Origin: Chitinophagaceae bacterium
GTDB lineage: Bacteria; Bacteroidota; Bacteroidia; Chitinophagales; Chitinophagaceae
Reading direction: 5' to 3'
Length of the DNA: 10,293 nucleotides
NCBI GenBank assembly: GCA_003455235.1
Contig: DMRT01000116.1
Location: 1-10,293 of the forward strand
Made by a program: the position numbers and the translations under genes
Shown: positions 7,001-10,293 of the stretch, piece after piece
Layout of the letters: each line of letters begins with the position of its first letter
Numbering within the stretch: the stretch's first letter is position 1
The notes under the pieces: model-generated
Seen by the model: the letters and a program-made list of their open reading frames with translations, nothing else
Databases searched by the model: none
What the model was told of the DNA's origin: nothing

Positions 7001-7774
7001 TTAGTTTTTTGCAGGGCCGGGAGACCGGGGTGATTCTTTTCTGAGGAGTTCGAGTTTGAATTTGTAAGAAGCGTTTAGGATATACTTATTAAAAGTAACC
7101 TCATCGGCCATGCTGGCAAATTCATAAGTAGGGCGGTAACGCACCATGAAGGTATCGAGTTCGGCACCGTTGAGCTGGGTTATCCTTTTCACAAAGGTTT
7201 TGCTGAAGCGGTAATCGATGAATTTATCCTGCTCCTGCTGTTCCAGCCGGGCACGAAAGGCTTTGAGTTGTTTGTTCCTGCGGAAACGGAAGATGTTGAT
7301 GATCTCATCCAGGTCGGCGCCCACGGCGCCGCCGGGCGTAATACTTGTTTTAACCGTTGGTTTATGAAAGTCGTAGTACTCGGAATAGATCCTACGGTTT
7401 TCGAGTGAATCTTCCCGGTACGATTTGGCGATCACCACCACTTCCTTGAGTGTGTTATACCTGCTTTTCACATGAACCTGCAGGGAAATATCAAACTGGT
7501 TGATGTCGGCAATGGTTTTTACGGGGAACTTCTGCGTGGGCTTTTCGTTGTACGTGAAAGTAAGCGAATCGGTTTCCGCGACAAGGATACGATACCGGCC
7601 CATTGAGTCGGTGCTGGTTTGCTGCCCGCCCGTGCTTTCCACCTTTACTTTTTCCACATAGTTTCTTTTGGAAGCATCAAACACGGTTCCTGTTACGGTT
7701 AACTGGGCCGATGAGAAGAGAGAACTGCAAAAAAGGAAGAAGGACAGTAAAACTATTTTCACGAATGAACGCAA
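7001..7774 (-). CDS. Secreted carboxypeptidase-regulatory-like domain protein, probable TTG start
   Basis: The protein has 257 residues if it starts at the TTG at 7774. That start gives a compact signal peptide (MRSFVKIVLLSFFLF followed by a SSAQ cleavage region). No ATG exists in frame before the mature part; alternatives are a GTG at 7816 and a TTG at 7873, the latter overlapping purN by 35 bp. Residues about 25-100 (LTVTGTVFDAS, YVEKVKVESTGG, STDSMGRYRI) form a carboxypeptidase-D regulatory-like beta-sandwich, as found at the N-terminus of TonB-dependent receptors. It continues with LKEVVVIAKSYREDSLENRR, then a conserved region of about 110 residues (LDEIINIFRFRRNKQLKAF onwards) without a known function. 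There is no TonB plug or barrel, so this is a stand-alone periplasmic or envelope protein of a family common in the phylum. The gap from purN is 64 bp; a weak TATTTTTA box at 7794-7801 lies in it. Confidence 0.85.
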   Translation of the reverse strand: MRSFVKIVLLSFFLFCSSLFSSAQLTVTGTVFDASKRNYVEKVKVESTGGQQTSTDSMGRYRILVAETDSLTFTYNEKPTQKFPVKTIADINQFDISLQVHVKSRYNTLKEVVVIAKSYREDSLENRRIYSEYYDFHKPTVKTSITPGGAVGADLDEIINIFRFRRNKQLKAFRARLEQQEQDKFIDYRFSKTFVKRITQLNGAELDTFMVRYRPTYEFASMADEVTFNKYILNASYKFKLELLRKESPRSPGPAKN

Positions 7775-7838
7775 CAGCGGGTGTTTATCGGGATAAAAAT
7801 ACAGCAGTTCCGTCACATGCCTTTTTGGGTAAGGGGTT

Positions 7839-8705
7839 TTAACTGCGATTTTGCTTTTGGAGCAGGGATTCAATCACGCCGGGGTAATGTGCATGCTCCA
7901 GTCCGTGAATTTTCTGTGCCAGCGATTCGGACGTATCACCGGGTTCCAGCGGGCAGCTGGCCTGGAAGATGGTTTCGCCATGGTCATAAATTTCGTCCAC
8001 ATAGTGAATGCTGATGCCGCTTTCTTTTTCCTGTGCGGCAATAACGGCTTCATGAACCCGGTTGCCATACATCCCCTTACCGCCGTATTTGGGCAACAGC
8101 GCCGGGTGAATATTAATGATCTTTTTGGGAAAGGCGGCAACCAGTGCCGGGGGTATCTTCCACAAAAAACCGGCAAGTACAACCAGGCCGGTATGGTATT
8201 TTTTCAGTTCGGGCAGGTATCCATCGCCATGAAGGAAGCGTTCTTTTTCAATTAACAGCGTTGGTATTCCGTTCTGTGCAGCAACAGACAGCACCCCGGC
8301 TCCCGGCTTATTGCATACGATCAAAGCCACTTTCACGGTCGCCGATCCCGCAAAATACTCAATGATCTTTTTGGCATTGCTGCCGGCACCACTGGCAAAA
8401 ATGACGATATGAACAGGCGAATTGTTTTTTTTGCCGCTTATCTTTTTCCAGATTTTTTGAATGTATTTGCGGAAGAAGGCGAATTGTCCCAGGGGAATAC
8501 TGATCAGTAAAACACAGAGCGGCCACAGCAGGGTGATGAGGACAATGTACAGGATAAACCAGGCAATTCCTTTGTCCAGCCCGGTAAGCAGCAGCAGCCT
8601 GCGGCCGGCATACCCGCAAAGGCTGCCACCCAGTGCAAACGTGGTAATAATCAGCGCCAGGTTAATGCCGTTCACCTTCCACCGGGCTTTCAGTTTTTCA
8701 AACAT
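7839..8705 (-). CDS. purN: DUF6787-like membrane domain fused to phosphoribosylglycinamide formyltransferase
   Basis: The 288-residue protein has two parts. Residues 1-91 (MFEKLKARWKVNGINLALII, GGSLCGYAG, then WPLCVLLISIPLGQF) match the small two-helix membrane family that I recall as DUF6787, normally a separate gene. Residues about 97-288 are a full-length GAR transformylase, which makes formyl-GAR in step three of purine synthesis: phosphate loop FASGAGSN (103-110), LAGFLWKIP, catalytic NIHPALLPKYGG with N198 and H200, and D241 in YDHGETIFQ. The equivalents are Asn106, His108 and Asp144 of the E. coli enzyme. No ATG, GTG or TTG occurs in frame between residues 67 and 98, so PurN has no obvious start of its own. 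The join is an A8 tract (8425-8432). The ATG at 8705 is chosen because the domain begins there; an upstream ATG at 8813 adds only unrelated sequence. The gene heads the minus-strand run. Confidence 0.93.
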   Translation of the reverse strand: MFEKLKARWKVNGINLALIITTFALGGSLCGYAGRRLLLLTGLDKGIAWFILYIVLITLLWPLCVLLISIPLGQFAFFRKYIQKIWKKISGKKNNSPVHIVIFASGAGSNAKKIIEYFAGSATVKVALIVCNKPGAGVLSVAAQNGIPTLLIEKERFLHGDGYLPELKKYHTGLVVLAGFLWKIPPALVAAFPKKIINIHPALLPKYGGKGMYGNRVHEAVIAAQEKESGISIHYVDEIYDHGETIFQASCPLEPGDTSESLAQKIHGLEHAHYPGVIESLLQKQNRS

Positions 8706-8861
8706 GGCGCAAAAGTGGACCAAAAATTTGTGAATCGGAACCGAAAAAAGAAAAAAATGCAATGGGGTAAAGGGTTTACAAACACATGACAAATCCATTT
8801 CAGGCAATGGCACAATCGGCTGAAAACCACGCCAGACAAGGCAAAAAAAAATTTAACAATG

Positions 8862-8894
8862 TTGATATATTGTCAGCATCGTGTCTTATTTTTG
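8862..8894 (+). promoter_or_regulatory. Probable Bacteroidota sigma promoter for the multiheme cytochrome gene
   Basis: TATTTTTG at 8887-8894 is a perfect match to the Bacteroidota -7 element TAnnTTTG. A GTTG (TTG at 8862-8864) lies 22 bp upstream as a possible -33 element; a second TTG at 8870-8872 is too close. Transcription would begin near 8900, leaving a leader of about 40 nt before the ATG at 8939. The box lies inside the reading frame that would result from the earlier ATG at 8786, which supports the later start. The rest of the 233-bp divergent spacer (8706-8938) shows only a weak AATTTTTG on the minus strand (8721-8728) that might serve purN. Confidence 0.5.
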
Positions 8895-8938
8895 CTGCCG
8901 AATTAGGATATTTTTCCACATTAGCCCCGAATAACTGT

Positions 8939-10219
8939 ATGAGTCGCTATAGAAAAATCTTTAACAGGGCATTGCCCGGTCTTTTCTTAGTTGTTTTATT
9001 TTCCATTAATATCAATTCTTACGCAGCCGATGGCAAGGAGCTTTTTAAAGCGAATTGTTCCAGCTGTCACAAGCCAGACAAGGACTTCACCGGTCCGGCA
9101 TTGAAAGGATGGAAAGAACGCCAACCCGAAGGATTCATCTACAAATGGGTGGCCAATCCGCAAGGAATGATTGAGAGCGGAGACCCCTATGCCAAACAGC
9201 TTTACGACAAGTGGAAGCAGAACGGGATGATGTCGAAATTTGCACAGCTGAAGAAGGAAGACATCGATGCGATCATGAAGTATGTGGATGACTACACCGG
9301 CGATGCGCCCCCGGTTCCCGGTGGTAAAACGCCCGAAACCTCAGACGACTCGCTGCTCTTTGGTATTCTTACCCTGGTACTGGCCCTTATTGCCTTCATC
9401 TTATTACAGGTAAATACCAACCTCCGCAAGCTTTCCGACGAAAAAGAAGGTGTACTGAGGACCGAACCGGTTCCTTTCTATAAAAATAAAACCTACCTGA
9501 TGGCGGGCATACTCCTGCTGTTCCTGGTGGGCGGATATTATACCATCAACGGGGCCATTGGCCTGGGCCGCCAGCAGAACTACCAGCCCGAGCAGCCTAT
9601 TTTCTACTCTCATAAAGTACACGCCGGCACCAACCAGATCAGCTGCCTGTACTGCCACGGCGGTGCGCAGGACAGCAAGCAGGCAAGCATTCCATCGGTG
9701 AATGTGTGTATGAACTGCCACAAAGCGATCAACAAATACGAAGGACCGGATGTACTGGTAAGGGACAACGGCGTGGCGGTTGACGGTACGGCCGAAATTC
9801 AGAAGCTGTATGCCTATGCAGGCTGGGATCCCGCCACCAAATCATACAAACCAGATAACAACGGCGATGGCATTCCCGACGGGGCCAAAGCCATCGAGTG
9901 GGTAAAAGTACACAACCTGCCAGACCACGTATACTTCAATCACAGCCAGCACGTAAAAGTAGGCAAGCAGCAATGCCAGACCTGCCACGGAAATATCCAG
10001 GAGATGCCGGAAGTTTACCAGTTCTCCAACCTGAGCATGGGCTGGTGTATTAACTGTCACCGCGAAACCAAGGTTGACTTTTATAACAAAGACGATGCTT
10101 CCGGAAATAAATTTTACAGCATTTACGAGAAATTCCACAAAGACCTGAAGAATCATAAAATGGACAGTGTAACGGTTGAGAAGATTGGTGGAACCGAATG
10201 TCAAAAATGTCACTATTAA
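8939..10219 (+). CDS. actA: Six-heme cytochrome c, ActA-like subunit of alternative complex III
   Basis: The protein has 426 residues. The ATG at 8939 starts a signal sequence (MSRYRKIFNRALPGLFLVVL, cleavage near SYA-A30). A monoheme cytochrome c domain follows, with C40-SSC-H44 and a likely axial Met in NGMMSKF (M97 or M98). Two membrane segments are near 138-157 and 186-206. The C-terminal half is a pentaheme domain with CxxCH at C236 (CLYCH), C257 (CMNCH), C346 (CQTCH), C370 (CINCH) and C421 (CQKCH, five residues from the end), plus bis-His candidates in FYSHKVH and YFNHSQH. This organisation fits ActA of alternative complex III, the quinol-oxidising complex that replaces cytochrome bc1 in many Bacteroidota, passing electrons to periplasmic or oxidase cytochromes. 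The symbol is assigned from architecture and position at the start of a probable operon; the act neighbours lie outside the window. A loop DNNGDGIPD (306-314) resembles a calcium-binding repeat. Confidence 0.9.
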   Translation: MSRYRKIFNRALPGLFLVVLFSININSYAADGKELFKANCSSCHKPDKDFTGPALKGWKERQPEGFIYKWVANPQGMIESGDPYAKQLYDKWKQNGMMSKFAQLKKEDIDAIMKYVDDYTGDAPPVPGGKTPETSDDSLLFGILTLVLALIAFILLQVNTNLRKLSDEKEGVLRTEPVPFYKNKTYLMAGILLLFLVGGYYTINGAIGLGRQQNYQPEQPIFYSHKVHAGTNQISCLYCHGGAQDSKQASIPSVNVCMNCHKAINKYEGPDVLVRDNGVAVDGTAEIQKLYAYAGWDPATKSYKPDNNGDGIPDGAKAIEWVKVHNLPDHVYFNHSQHVKVGKQQCQTCHGNIQEMPEVYQFSNLSMGWCINCHRETKVDFYNKDDASGNKFYSIYEKFHKDLKNHKMDSVTVEKIGGTECQKCHY

Positions 10220-10221
10220 AT

Positions 10222-10238
10222 TAATTAGCTAATTAGCT
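10222..10238. repeat. Palindrome and tandem 8-mer after the cytochrome gene
   Basis: TAATTAGCTAATTA (10222-10235) is a perfect 14-bp palindrome. The same bases hold two tandem copies of AATTAGCT (10223-10230 and 10231-10238). It starts 3 nt after the cytochrome stop codon and ends about 12 nt before the next possible start. There is no T-tract after it, so it does not look like an intrinsic terminator; it could be an mRNA processing or protein-binding site, or chance. Confidence 0.4.
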
Positions 10239-10249
10239 GGTTCGATAAT

Positions 10250-10293
10250 ATGCCGACGAAAGGCTTTACTGACACCCAAAGCATTTTCGAAAT
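10250..10293 (+). CDS. Possible start of next gene in cytochrome operon, cut by window edge
   Basis: An ATG at 10250, 30 bp after the cytochrome stop, opens a frame reading MPTKGFTDTQSIFE to the end of the window. Position would fit the next subunit of alternative complex III (ActB, the iron-sulfur subunit), but these 14 residues are not enough to recognise any family and the true start may lie further right. Treat this as a placeholder based on spacing only. Confidence 0.25.
   Translation, partial: MPTKGFTDTQSIFE

Noticed and set aside
8425..8432. The PurN fusion being only a sequencing frameshift at A8
   Set aside because: The frame given is intact through both domains, the alternative phases stop early, and no start codon for a separate PurN is available nearby. 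Not fully excluded without reads, so it is kept as a check in the findings.
8706..8813. Longer N-terminus for purN from an ATG at 8813
   Set aside because: The recognisable membrane domain begins exactly at the ATG at 8705; the extra 36 residues match nothing and occupy the divergent promoter region.
8786..8938. Longer N-terminus for the cytochrome from an ATG at 8786
   Set aside because: It would place 51 unrelated residues before a good signal peptide and would put the perfect TAnnTTTG promoter box inside the coding sequence.
1..10293. CRISPR array, tRNA or rRNA gene, insertion sequence, toxin-antitoxin or phage module
   Set aside because: I saw no spaced direct repeats, cloverleaf or rRNA-like sequence, transposase motifs or terminal inverted repeats; almost every base is in a recognisable chromosomal gene.

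Overview
The window looks like chromosomal DNA from a member of the Bacteroidota, most likely the Chitinophagaceae or a close relative. The signs are several conserved hypothetical families typical of that phylum, a carboxypeptidase-regulatory-like secreted protein, an alternative-complex-III type multiheme cytochrome, a perfect TAnnTTTG promoter box, and start sites that are A/T-rich rather than Shine-Dalgarno driven. The genus assignment is inference. Coding density is very high, and I see no RNA gene, insertion sequence, phage gene or CRISPR array.

Layout. Bases 1-1943 (minus) hold the first 647 codons of a secreted penicillin-acylase-family N-terminal nucleophile hydrolase whose 3' end lies outside the window. 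A 79-bp A/T-rich divergent region (1944-2022) separates it from a plus-strand secreted alpha/beta-hydrolase-like protein (2023-3006) whose nucleophile elbow is degenerate. Only 6 bp later, a six-gene minus-strand run reads from 8705 down to 3013. In transcription order it contains: a DUF6787-like membrane domain fused to a phosphoribosylglycinamide formyltransferase (purN); a secreted carboxypeptidase-regulatory-like protein; a serine hydrolase lipoprotein of the class C beta-lactamase family; a TMEM175-family potassium channel; a small conserved hypothetical protein with a Tudor/SH3-like N-terminus; and a secreted M19 dipeptidase. Gaps in this run are 14-64 bp, with one 20-bp overlap, so co-transcription of at least parts of it is likely.

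A 233-bp divergent region (8706-8938) carries a good Bacteroidota promoter reading rightward into a six-heme cytochrome c (8939-10219), which resembles the ActA subunit of alternative complex III. The rest of that operon would lie to the right of the window. A 14-bp palindrome sits just after its stop codon, followed by the possible start of the next gene.

How the genes relate. Four of the products are exported hydrolases or hydrolase-like proteins (S45 acylase, alpha/beta-hydrolase-like, class C serine hydrolase, M19 dipeptidase), which fits scavenging or remodelling of amide- and peptide-bonded substrates in the periplasm. The cytochrome belongs to respiration and purN to purine synthesis, so the window is mostly ordinary core genome. 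Its most unusual element is the membrane-domain/PurN fusion, whose junction is an A8 tract that fits a -1 frameshift heptamer. I found no convincing undescribed defence or mobile system.
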